A stretch of DNA of 64,000 bases, from contig OZ024897.1 of the NCBI GenBank assembly GCA_964017195.1, forward strand, positions 12,555,451 through 12,619,450, read 5' to 3'. This DNA comes from Siderastrea radians (taxonomy: Eukaryota > Cnidaria > Anthozoa > Scleractinia > Rhizangiidae). Within the stretch, counting starts at the first letter, position 1; each line of letters starts with the position of its first letter. The notes under the pieces were generated by a model that saw only the letters and a list, made by a program, of their open reading frames with translations, did no database searches and was not told the origin of the DNA. Below are positions 12,801 through 19,353 of the stretch, in pieces. A program made the translations under genes and the position numbers.

Positions 12801-15800
12801 CAACCTTACAACTTACAGCCTTACGATCTGACAACCTGACAGCCTGAGAACCTGACAACCTTACAACATGACAACCTTCCAACCTGACAACCTTACAGCC
12901 TTGCCACCTGACAATCTTACAGCCTGACAACCTGACAGCCTGACAGCCTGACAGCCTGACAACCTGACAACCTGACAACCTGACAAACTGACAAACTGAC
13001 AATCTGACAGCCTTACACGCTTACAGCCTTACAACCTTACAGCCTGGCAACCTAACAGCCTGGCAACCTGACAACCTTACAGCCTGACAACCTTACAGCT
13101 TTACAGCCTGACAACCTTATAACCTTACAACCTGACAACCTGATGACCTGACAACCTTATAGCCTGACAACCTTACAGCCTTGCAGTCTGACAACCTTAT
13201 AACCTTACAACCTGACAACCTGATGACCTGACAACCTTACAACCTTGCAACCTGACAACCTTACAACCTGACAACTTGGCAACCTTATACTTAACAGCCT
13301 GAAAACCTTACAGCCTTACAACCTTACAGCCTGACAACCTTACAACTTTACAGCCTCACAACCTGGCAACCTTACAACCTGACAACCCTACAACATGACA
13401 ACTTGGCAACCTTACACTTAACAGCCTGAAAACCTTACAACCTTACAACTTTACAGCCTGACAACCTTACAGCCTGACAATCTTACAGCCTGACAGCCTG
13501 GCAACCTTACAAACTGACAACCTTACAACTTTACAGCCTGAGAACCTGAGAACCTGAGAACCTGAGAACCTGAGAACCTGACAGCCGTAAAACCTTACTA
13601 CTTTACAACCTTACAACCTGAGAGCCTGACAACCTGACAACCTTACAACCTTACAGCCTTACAGCCTGACATCCTGACAGCCTTTTAACCCGATAACCTT
13701 ATATACAGCCTGACAACCTGACATCCTGACATCCTGACAACCTTAAAGCCTTACAACCTGACAGCCTGACAACCTGACAACGTTACGGCCTGACAACCTT
13801 ACAACCTTACAGCCTTACATCCTGACAGCCTGACAGCCTGACAACCAAACAACCTCACAGCCTTTTAACCTGACAACCTTATACAGCCTGATAACCCGAC
13901 AACCCTAAAGCCTTACAACCTGACAGCTTGACAGCCTTAGAACCAAAAGTAGAGTAAAAACAGGAGCCAAAGAAGAGTGCCTCCACGCAGGTTTTTCTCG
14001 TCTCCTAAGCTTTCACCAGGATGCAACTTTGTAGCCTTCATGCAGTTGACTGCGTGGAACAAGACTCTTCTAAAAACGACTGCGTGGAAAACTAATAACC
14101 TTATGGAAACAAGAAAAGACAGCTTTTGTGAAATAAAAGCTCAAATAGTTCTTGACATTTTCTTCTGTTACTTTCATATTATAGTAAATGCTTTGCGTGC
14201 AATAGAGAGGGCTTGGTCGCATATGCATTGTTTCATCAAAGTACCCTGAAAACCGGCAAGTTTGATTGTAAAGAAATACGTCGCAAATACAAATACTCAG
14301 GCAGTTACAATCTTGATTTTCCTTTTGCTTTTTTCTTGTATACCCTTTTGGCTTTCTGTTCTATTCATGTCCTGGTTTATCCTGGGTACGAGAAGTTTTT
14401 TTTCTCGCCAGCGTCGGGCGAAATCGGTCGGAGGCCGAGCTGACGCAACGAGCGGTTTGCCGCAAGAAATGGAGAACGAAAGCGGGTCACAACAGAGAAC
14501 AAAGCTGCAACCGAAAACCGCGCAAGAAAAGCCTCTGGCACCCAGGGTAGTCCTCATTATGAGACATTATCCGCATCATTATTGATGCTTATTGAGCACG
14601 CTAGTTCTAAGGAATACAAGTCATGATTGCATGACTTAACAAAACTCAATTTTAACAAACTGCAGTCCACCTCTATCCTTGTAATACTGTACTTAATCCA
14701 CAGACCACTTTGTTCTGGTTTGCTCTCTGTAATCTTTTTATCTAATTTACTTATACATTTCATGGCATTTGGCAATACAACAAGGAAATCAGGGAAGCGA
14801 AATTTCATTATTTTGGCGGGATACTTTCCCTTTACCCTTTCAATCCCAAGGTCAGTTTTGGAGACATTAAAGTGATTCTAACTTCTGAGTCTGTGGATGA
14901 AATCCTATGTTGTGACCATTCAAATGAAACCTCGTCAGCAGTACTTTCACACGGTACTATTTATATTTAAGTATCTTACAGAATGAAATTTGGGATTCGT
15001 CTCTAATTTTGATTTTAAGCGCTCTTGGGAGTGAATCGTCAGTAGATGTTACAAGTCTCTGGTTGTTCGCCTGGTGAACAACCAGGTTACTTCGTCGACT
15101 AATCAGGTGAACAACCAAAGACTTATAACAGCTACTGACGAGTCACAATTCACTTGACTCTGATGATGACTTCCGCTCAGGTTGTTATCTCAGGACCGCA
15201 CGATCACACTCACCCGGACGATCAAACTTCACTGGGGAGGGCTAACTTTCTTTTTACGCCCACTTCAAGATGGCGGACATTTGCGTTTTTCATTATCTTA
15301 CACAAACTATTACGTTTTCAGGTTCATAAAGCGTCAAACATTTAAAATTGAACACGCTTTTACTGTTTGGATTCAGCAATAGGTCCCAGTTTATGTTTAG
15401 ACAACTGTTTGGTTGATTGTTTTTAAGAAACTACCAGTGTTTGCATAATGCGAAATGTCATAGACTGCGAGTAGTCTCTAATTTTGGCGATGGCGATTGT
15501 GGGGCGGGCAAAATACACACACGCGCGCGCGAAATTTCGAGGAGACGCGACGCGAAGGGAGCGCCGAAATCACAATCGCCAAATTAGAGACTACTCGCAG
15601 TCTAGAAATGTCACGACATACACGTTAAAAAAGGCTAGTTCAAGGAACTGATATTTCGGCAGTGTAAAAATAGTGAAGCAGGAGAGAACTGGTTTGGGGA
15701 TCCAACCAATTTATGAATTGTTTAAACAGTTGTTTTATTTTTTTCTGCTAAAAACGTTACTCGGCCGTCATCTTTGAAGTGGGCGTAAAACGAAACTTCG

Positions 15801-16520
15801 CCCGGGGCGGAGGATAGATCGAATTCGAAAGAGGTGATAGATCAAGCTTAATGACTGCGGTCGCATTAGCAGGGTAAATTAAGGGTTTATTAAGAAAAGA
15901 GCGATTTAAGTTGCTGTAATAATGAAGTGTTCAGAAGGCCTGGTTTAACTGTGCGTATGTTTTAAGCTTTAAAATCACACTCAAACTGTGTTCCTTCGCC
16001 AATCAGGGCCCTCGACTGGTAGCGAAAGTTCCATGGAAGGTCCTTCCAAAGTTACTTTGGTTTATTTTATTGGAGGCTGTACTCACGCCGAGATATCTTC
16101 TCTGAGATTTCTTGCTCGACAGGAAAACAGTAAGTATTTCAATTTTGTGGTGAAGATACAGTAAAAACCCGCGCATATGAAACGCTGTTTTCCCAAGACA
16201 GGCTCAAATGCTTCTTATGTACTGGATCTCTATCGGGAAATCAGGCTGTTTAGGTTTTTAAATAGGTTCTTGTTTTTGACAAGGTAAATACTGCATGCGT
16301 TTTACGTAGTTGGGCATTTTTTGACTCGTCACGTCATTTCTCCGTAGTGATTTTTGCGTAGGTAATGATTCATTTGCTGTTCAAAACTAAACTTCGTTTT
16401 TTCTCTAACCCAGGCCCCACAGACTATCTGATAGCAACCACCAAGATAGTCAACGGCAACACACTAATCAAGTCCATTATGGAGGAAGGCTTGTCTGATG
16501 AGGGGAACCCTTTTACGTAG
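309..16520 (+). CDS. VPS33A: VPS33A, vacuolar protein sorting-associated protein 33A (3' 13 exons; N-terminus outside window)
   Basis: Sec1/Munc18-family core subunit of the HOPS and CORVET complexes, which tether and proof-read SNARE assembly at late endosomes and lysosomes. Thirteen exons keep one frame across GT-AG introns: 309-407, 1004-1120, 1654-1828, 4007-4212, 5939-6029, 7100-7174, 8240-8319, 8426-8512, 9598-9732, 10466-10567, 12378-12444, 16007-16129, 16414-16520 (stop TAG 16518-16520). They encode 487 residues against about 596 for the whole animal protein, so roughly the first 130 residues lie upstream. Family landmarks in order: [30 protein letters not shown] with [12 protein letters not shown] (domain 3), [36 protein letters not shown], and a closing [15 protein letters not shown]. 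The match is to the 33A paralogue rather than 33B. A Gln/Pro-rich stretch ([10 protein letters not shown]) in the fourth exon here replaces the variable loop. The 3.6-kb intron before exon 12 is the most repeat-laden. No clear AATAAA was seen close after the stop. Confidence 0.95.
536..830 (+). mobile_element. tRNA-derived SINE with (ATT)n tail
   Basis: The head resembles a tRNA gene: an A-box-like segment (GGTGCAGTGGTGTGAGCAC, 551-569) and a B box (GGTTTGATTCC, 593-603). A body with CTCCGAGGGATTTTTTCCGGG follows, and the element ends in about 17 ATT units (778-830). It lies in the VPS33A intron between 407 and 1004. A clear target-site duplication was not found. Confidence 0.75.
1169..1422 (+). 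mobile_element. tRNA-derived SINE (second family) with perfect 11-bp target-site duplication
   Basis: A tRNA-like head with B box TGGTTCGATGCC (1222-1233) is followed by a body containing GGACTAGCATCCCACCC and CTCAGTTGCTTCGTGCTACA. It is bracketed by the identical 11-mer CAGGCTAAATG at 1158-1168 and 1423-1433, so both borders are exact. Related copies occur at 17052-17322 (5' truncated) and 24416-24740 (interrupted). Confidence 0.85.
1920..3115 (+). repeat. 103-bp tandem repeat family, interrupted copy
   Basis: The phrase AAATCTGTCAAGTGTGACCA followed by CTCAAATGAAAGCTACYGAGCA recurs with starts near 2041, 2193, 2296, 2398 and 2503, a spacing of about 103 bp. The repeat resumes at 2981-3115 after a 458-bp insertion. 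The same family appears once at about 14885-14970 and as a longer array in the opposite orientation at 60215-61950. Lies in the 1829-4006 intron of VPS33A. Confidence 0.85.
2523..2980. mobile_element. GGATCC-rich palindromic element with terminal inverted repeats
   Basis: The ends CCCCTGGTAGAAAT (2523) and ATTTCTACCAGGG (to 2980) are inverted copies. The interior consists almost wholly of TAGGATCCTA-type palindromes, with GGATCC recurring dozens of times and a roughly 107-bp internal duplication. It sits inside the 103-bp repeat, splitting a unit just before ACCACTCAAATG. No coding capacity; most likely a non-autonomous DNA element or foldback. Confidence 0.75.
3131..3275. mobile_element. MITE, about 145 bp, GC-rich foldback
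   Basis: TATTATTTGCCGGCC at the left end and GGCCGGCAAATAATA at the right end form long, near-perfect inverted arms (3131-3170 and 3233-3275; both include GAGAAAAACTGTG or its complement). The short centre is rich in CCGAGGCCG. Short open frames across it on both strands are artefacts of the palindrome. Confidence 0.85.
3276..4006. other. Intron sequence without recognised genes
   Basis: AT-rich intron before the fourth coding exon. A stretch at 3660-3790 with GTTGACCGCGGTCAAG and an ATCAGATTG box may belong to the same element family as the MITE at 3131-3275. Nothing else is supportable. Confidence 0.4.
4240..5085. repeat. Dispersed coral-type repeat, TATACGGGGAGGCTC family (two copies)
   Basis: Copies at about 4240-4420 and 4595-5085 share GGGCTATACGGGGAGGC-like openings, runs with TATATGAAAGG and a closing CGGAGCCT..GTCGAGT..CCC segment. 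A third copy is at 8515-8940. All three lie in VPS33A introns directly after or near exons, and open frames that run out of the exons into them are artefacts. Confidence 0.55.
5507..5540. repeat. (TTTGTA)n microsatellite
   Basis: About five and a half tandem TTTGTA units. The preceding 5215-5505 segment is GC-richer, with partial inverted repeats of GCGATTT / AAATCGC, and is probably a dispersed repeat. Confidence 0.85.
5641..5850. mobile_element. MITE of the TTTAACCCTTTTAGCCCC family, 3' end degraded
   Basis: It shares ATTCTCCTTACT, GTTGGGAGAA, TTAAACATCAAGACA and a CATTTCCTT.ATTCT segment in order with the intact copy at 17319-17529, which has terminal inverted repeats. The right inverted end is not recognisable here. 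Confidence 0.6.
6078..6596. mobile_element. 519-bp foldback element
   Basis: The two halves are near-complete inverted copies over more than 150 bp per arm: TTAAAGTGCTACTATGATCA at 6078 is mirrored by TGATCATAGTAGCACTTTAA ending at 6596. Inner segments such as CCGCCATTATTACACCAGAA are also mirrored. No protein is encoded. It starts 48 bp after the 5939-6029 exon of VPS33A and abuts a second element. Confidence 0.9.
6597..7000. mobile_element. MITE with AAAGGG(G)CTAYGTCACG ends
   Basis: The left end AAGGGCTATGTCACG (about 6597) is the inverted counterpart of CGTGACGTAGCCCCTT (to about 7000). The interior of about 370 bp is AT-rich and non-coding. It lies next to the 519-bp foldback with almost no spacer, which suggests nested or successive insertion at a preferred site. 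Confidence 0.75.
7591..8080. mobile_element. 490-bp MITE rich in AATTAACGCG
   Basis: The TTACCATATT end at 7591 and AAATAAGGTAA near 8080 are imperfect inverted repeats. AATTAACGC/GCGTTAATT words occur throughout both arms. A related element with the same terminal theme lies at 22549-23010. Non-coding. Confidence 0.65.
8515..8940. repeat. Third copy of the TATACGGGGAGGCTC dispersed repeat
   Basis: Begins right after the exon ending at 8512 and ends in a C8/G9 homopolymer stretch near 8917-8935. Shares GGGCTATACGGGGAGGCTCT with the copy at 4240-4420. Confidence 0.55.
9168..9440. repeat. About 105-bp tandem repeat, 2.7 copies
   Basis: GGGGATAGAAACAAAGYGGAGCAATT followed by ACTAAACAAGTCACAACTTTGTCCAA occurs three times with starts near 9168, 9267 and 9375. 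Intronic. Confidence 0.75.
9770..9798 (+). repeat. (CCCCT)n microsatellite
   Basis: About five CCCCT units 38 bp after the exon ending at 9732. A following 650-bp intron segment to 10465 shows nothing else recognisable. Confidence 0.85.
10568..11541. other. Intron sequence without recognised features
   Basis: No gene, inverted repeat or tandem repeat that I can support was found. Short open frames on both strands show no family resemblance. Confidence 0.4.
11542..12060. mobile_element. 519-bp MITE, CGTAAGCGACC family
   Basis: TACAGTCAAAGCTCTC (11542-11557) and GAGAGCTTCGACTGTA (12045-12060) are terminal inverted repeats. Inside are repeated CGTAAGCGACC words in both orientations. A relative with three internal copies is at about 56545-56875. 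It is flanked by TA-rich sequence, so a TA target duplication is possible. Confidence 0.8.
12455..12530. repeat. Left partner of a distant inverted repeat
   Basis: The complement of this segment (AATGGCATTTGGCAAT then TATTTTGGCGAGATAC) matches 14757-14830. The two halves lie in opposite orientation 2.3 kb apart, bracketing the 10-bp minisatellite and a MITE, so they may be the ends of one larger element or two solo copies. Confidence 0.6.
12745..13945. repeat. 10-bp minisatellite, units of CAACCTGACA / CAACCTTACA / CAGCCTGACA
   Basis: About 1.2 kb of tandem decamers with variation mostly at positions 2 (A/G) and 6-7 (TG/TT), within the VPS33A intron 12445-16006. A minus-strand open frame at 12622-13002 (repeating VVRLSGCQ) is only this repeat translated and is not a gene. 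Confidence 0.9.
14381..14547. mobile_element. 167-bp MITE, CCTGGGTACCAGAGG family, copy 1
   Basis: The ends CCTGGGTACGAGAAG and GCCTCTGGCACCCAGGG are inverted repeats. The interior carries TCTCGCCAGCGTCGGGCGAA and GCGCAAGAAAAGCC. Copy 2 at 18313-18461 lies in the opposite orientation. Confidence 0.8.
14757..14830. repeat. Right partner of a distant inverted repeat
   Basis: ATGGCATTTGGCAATACAAC followed by a segment ending TATTTTGGCGGGATAC is the inverted counterpart of 12455-12530. A single unit of the 103-bp family (GTCTGTGGATGAAATCC) follows at 14885-14970. Confidence 0.6.
15036..15141. mobile_element. About 106-bp palindromic MITE
   Basis: CGTCAGTAGATGTTACAAGT and the closing GACTTATAACAGCTACTGACG are imperfect inverted arms, with an inner GGTTGTTC/GAACAACC pair. 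Confidence 0.7.
15228..15812. mobile_element. Non-autonomous element with inverted ends, host of a nested MITE
   Basis: TTTTACGCCCACTTCAAGAT (15253-15272) is mirrored by ATCTTTGAAGTGGGCGTAAAA (15770-15790), and the adjacent CTGGGGAGGG/CCCGGGGCGG ends are also inverted. A separate palindromic MITE sits inside at 15461-15604. Confidence 0.65.
15461..15604. mobile_element. 144-bp MITE with perfect 9-bp target-site duplication
   Basis: TAGACTGCGAGTAGTCTC at the left and GAGACTACTCGCAGTCTA at the right are perfect inverted ends, extending about 32 bp into ATTTTGGCGAT/ATCGCC-AAAT. The same 9-mer GAAATGTCA flanks both sides (15452-15460 and 15605-15613). A 9-bp duplication is typical of Mutator-like transposases acting in trans. 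Confidence 0.92.
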
Positions 16521-17051
16521 CAGTATACCTCGAGGAACTGAGAACTTACAACTACTAATAGTTCATTCATGAACACCAAGCGAATTTTTAGTAATTTACA
16601 GATCTGAACAATGAAATTTTTTTGTGTGACGTGTTATCACGATTAACCACGTTGCATGAGACAAATGGACAGACCGGGTGGCTAGTAACGAGGCCGAACC
16701 AAGGGAATAGTGAGCTATCTGGGCTAATTGATCCGCGGCTTAATAATGACGCTTGGAAACTGAGTAGAACGAAGGGGTTTTCAAACAAGCGAGGGTGCAG
16801 TTAACACAAGCCTGGCTTCCTTAGGGTGAACACAGTGACAACTGTTACTTACAAGATCTGTTTAACAACTTGCCTGGCAAAAAGTTTATATTACAATTTC
16901 CTGAAAGGATGGTTTTCACAAGCGACACAAGTATTAGCATAAGCATCGGCTATGTCTCCACTTGCCATAAGCGCGACAGGCATAAGGACAAGAAAAACGA
17001 ACGTGTTCGTTCTCTTTTGCTTATTCTTATTCGTATATTGTCCTTAGTGGG
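16521..17051. other. VPS33A 3' UTR and start of intergenic sequence
   Basis: Non-coding. GCGCGACAGGCATAAG near 16971 and its rough inverse TGTCGCGCTTATGTCAGGC near 17537 flank the SINE and MITE that follow, so this may be one larger composite insertion. Confidence 0.4.
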
Positions 17052-17322
17052 GGCGCGGACTTCAGATCTGAAGGTCGGTGTTTTGAGAGCTGGTTCCATC
17101 GCCATTGTGTTTGTTTCCTTAGACAAGAAACTTTACTCTACAGTGTCTCTCTGATCAGGTGTATAAGTGGGCATTGGCGACGTAACGCTGGGGGTAAACG
17201 TGCGATGGACTAGCATCCCATTTCGGGAGGGAGGTGATAGCAAACTCCCAGTTGCTTCGTGATACAGAAACTGGCTTAAGCTCCGGCCGTGTGGGTGCTC
17301 TGTAGCTGGTGTGCGACTTTAA
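17052..17322 (+). mobile_element. tRNA-derived SINE, 5'-truncated copy
   Basis: Shares GGACTTCAGATCTGAAGGTC, GGACTAGCATCCCA and CCAGTTGCTTCGTGATACAG with the intact SINE at 1169-1422. The tRNA-like head is truncated or scrambled. It runs directly into the MITE at 17319. Confidence 0.75.
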
Positions 17323-17529
17323 ACCTTTAAACCCCACATTTACATGCACATTCTCCTTACTAGCCTTAATATCTTTTTTATGATACATGTTGGGAGAATT
17401 TGCTTAAACATCAAGACATGTTTTCTTTGGTGAGCATTTCCTTCATTCTCGTGACCTGTGTGTTTAACCACGCAGTGACATTGTAAGGAGAAGTTAGGTA
17501 CTCGTCACAGTTGGGGCTTAAAGGGTTTA
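17319..17529. mobile_element. 211-bp MITE, TTTAACCCTTTTAGCCCC family, intact
   Basis: TTAAACCTTTAAACCCC at the left end and GGGGCTTAAAGGGTTTA at the right end are inverted repeats. The interior is collinear with the degraded copy at 5641-5850. Confidence 0.75.
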
Positions 17530-18312
17530 CCTACCTATGTCGCGCTTATGTCAGGCAAGAGAATGAATGACACAAGCAGCGGTACAAGGAGAAAGAAAAT
17601 CATTCCGTCTGCTCGTGCGTATGCGCTTTATGCTATGTCAGTTGCTCTCCCCACTGGGATTGTATGTGTGTGTGTCACGACATGATGAAAACTAGCCTAC
17701 AAGGGATGATTTTGTTTGCGTGACAAACCCTTGTAGGGGAAGGAGCCCGTGACAAAGATGTAGGTGAAAACCAGTCTGAACAAAAAGATTCGGGAACTGT
17801 TCGAGTACATTTTCGCGCGGTTTTCTAACACTGCTAGTGCTTGCACGAAAAACAGCCAATAATAGGGCAACGATTCGGCATACGTTCTTGAAAATTAAAA
17901 TCAACATTGTTTATTAGCTCTCTTGCTGAGCATCAAAACGTTGTTTTGATGTTAAAATTCCCACATTAATTACAACAAGTATAGTCAGCGGCATTTATGT
18001 CCTGGTATTATATGTACATAATTGTTTGCAAAGTAGAAAGAATTTATATTTTATGCAATGAAATGATGGTGAAATTAAAAATTTCTTTAATGACGTAGAC
18101 TTGCTCTTTGTTTTGAATACGAGCATTCATAGAAAGAACGGTATGTACCTTTTTTGTCTCTACAAGAGTAGGGTACAAATAGGCTTTGGTCGCTTTGCAT
18201 TTACGAAAAAAATAGCTTTTGGCAGCTAATGGTTACGTGTAAAAGAATAAGGAAAATCGTGTCTTTGTTTTGAAGTGGGGCTGGAGTTCCGAACTTTGCA
18301 TTCGTATAATTA
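17530..18312. other. Intergenic sequence, nothing recognised
   Basis: AT-rich intergenic DNA between VPS33A and the cobalamin-binding protein gene. No open frame resembles a known family. Confidence 0.4.
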
Positions 18313-18461
18313 CCCTGGGTGCCAGAGGCTTTTCTTGCGCGGTTTCCGGTTGCGGCTTATGTTCTCTATTGCGGCAAGCCGCTCGTTGTGTCGGCCTTGG
18401 GCCGACGCGACTCGGCCTCCTCACCCGACGCTAGCGAGAAAAAAACCTCTGGTACCCAGGG
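18313..18461. mobile_element. 149-bp MITE, CCTGGGTACCAGAGG family, copy 2
   Basis: CCCTGGGTGCCAGAGG and CCTCTGGTACCCAGGG are inverted ends. The interior, with TTGCGCGGTTTCCGGTTGCG, matches the complement of copy 1 at 14381-14547. It is flanked by TA on both sides. Confidence 0.85.
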
Positions 18462-18675
18462 TATCGTATAGTACACCACTCACAGAAACTCTGGGGACTA
18501 TCTCCCTATCGTCCTCCACGCTCCGGCCCATGAGGAACAATCTTCCCTTCCCTTGTTCAGTAAAGCCCTGGGGCAAAGCCAGTTGTTAGAAGTCCAAGAT
18601 GGCTACCTCCCCCGTCACTTCCCCTCCCCTGAAGGAAAAAATCTTCCAGTTCCTCTGAAGTAGGAGTAAAGTACA

Positions 18676-18850
18676 GTAGTCCCCCAATATCTCGAATCTT
18701 GATGTCGAGTCTCCCCCTGAACTCGTTTTCCTTGGTTCGTATCTTGACTTATTTCCTATTGGCTATCTTGAGCTTACGCTCTCTCGAACAAGTTTTGGTT
18801 CCCGTTGCGTGTTCGCCGGAGACAGCGGGAATCTGCAGTAGAGTCCGAGC
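18676..18850. repeat. Dispersed repeat with TATCTCGAATCTTGA motifs
   Basis: Successive TATCTCGAA / TATCTTGA words with CCCCCAATATCTCGAATC and TTCGCCGGAGACAGCGGGAA, similar in style to the segment at 90-283. It lies about 500 bp upstream of the cobalamin-binding protein start codon. Confidence 0.45.
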
Positions 18851-19225
18851 GGGGGCTACCATATAAAAGTGACGGGGATGAAGGTACGTATGATTGGAAT
18901 TTTGTCCAACTTTTGCAAGAAGCTGTTAATTCATTTTTCGGCTAAAAAACCGTAAAAAGTCATTGGAACACTTCCCACGGCTATGTTACAGTAGCACGCC
19001 TCGTTATCACTGACACTTTGTTTTGGCACGAGTAAACGATTCAGACAAAAAGAATTATTACTACTTTTTTAAGGTCAAATTTTCATGACCCGTTAATGAA
19101 CGGGGACCGGCAATTCCTAACCAAGGTCAAGCAGCAGGAGACCACATTTTTTAACCCCAGGGCATCACTTTCGTTACTATTTAAAAGATGCCCCTGGGGA
19201 ATGATTAGAGTAGTAATGCGATAGC

Positions 19226-19232
19226 TATAAAG
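19226..19232 (+). promoter_or_regulatory. Possible TATA box of the cobalamin-binding protein gene
   Basis: TATAAAG lies about 120 bp upstream of the start codon with no intervening repeat, a plausible core promoter position. A second TATA-like string (ATATAAAAG, 18861-18869) lies about 490 bp upstream, after a dispersed repeat. Neither is proven. A non-coding 5' exon cannot be excluded. Confidence 0.25.
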
Positions 19233-19353
19233 TTGCGTAACACGACCTCAGACTTCCTGTGAGTGATTTCTGTTTTCAAGTGATTTCAAGTCGTCTAAGC
19301 TCTAAGTTGCACAGACCCTGTTATTTTACCAGCTGTAAAGACTAAAAGGGACC

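Noticed and set aside
12622..13002. Minus-strand frame of repeating VVRLSGCQ
   Set aside because: Translation of the 10-bp minisatellite.
14262..14585. 107-codon frame
   Set aside because: Half of it is the MITE at 14381-14547; related short frames appear in the other MITE copy.
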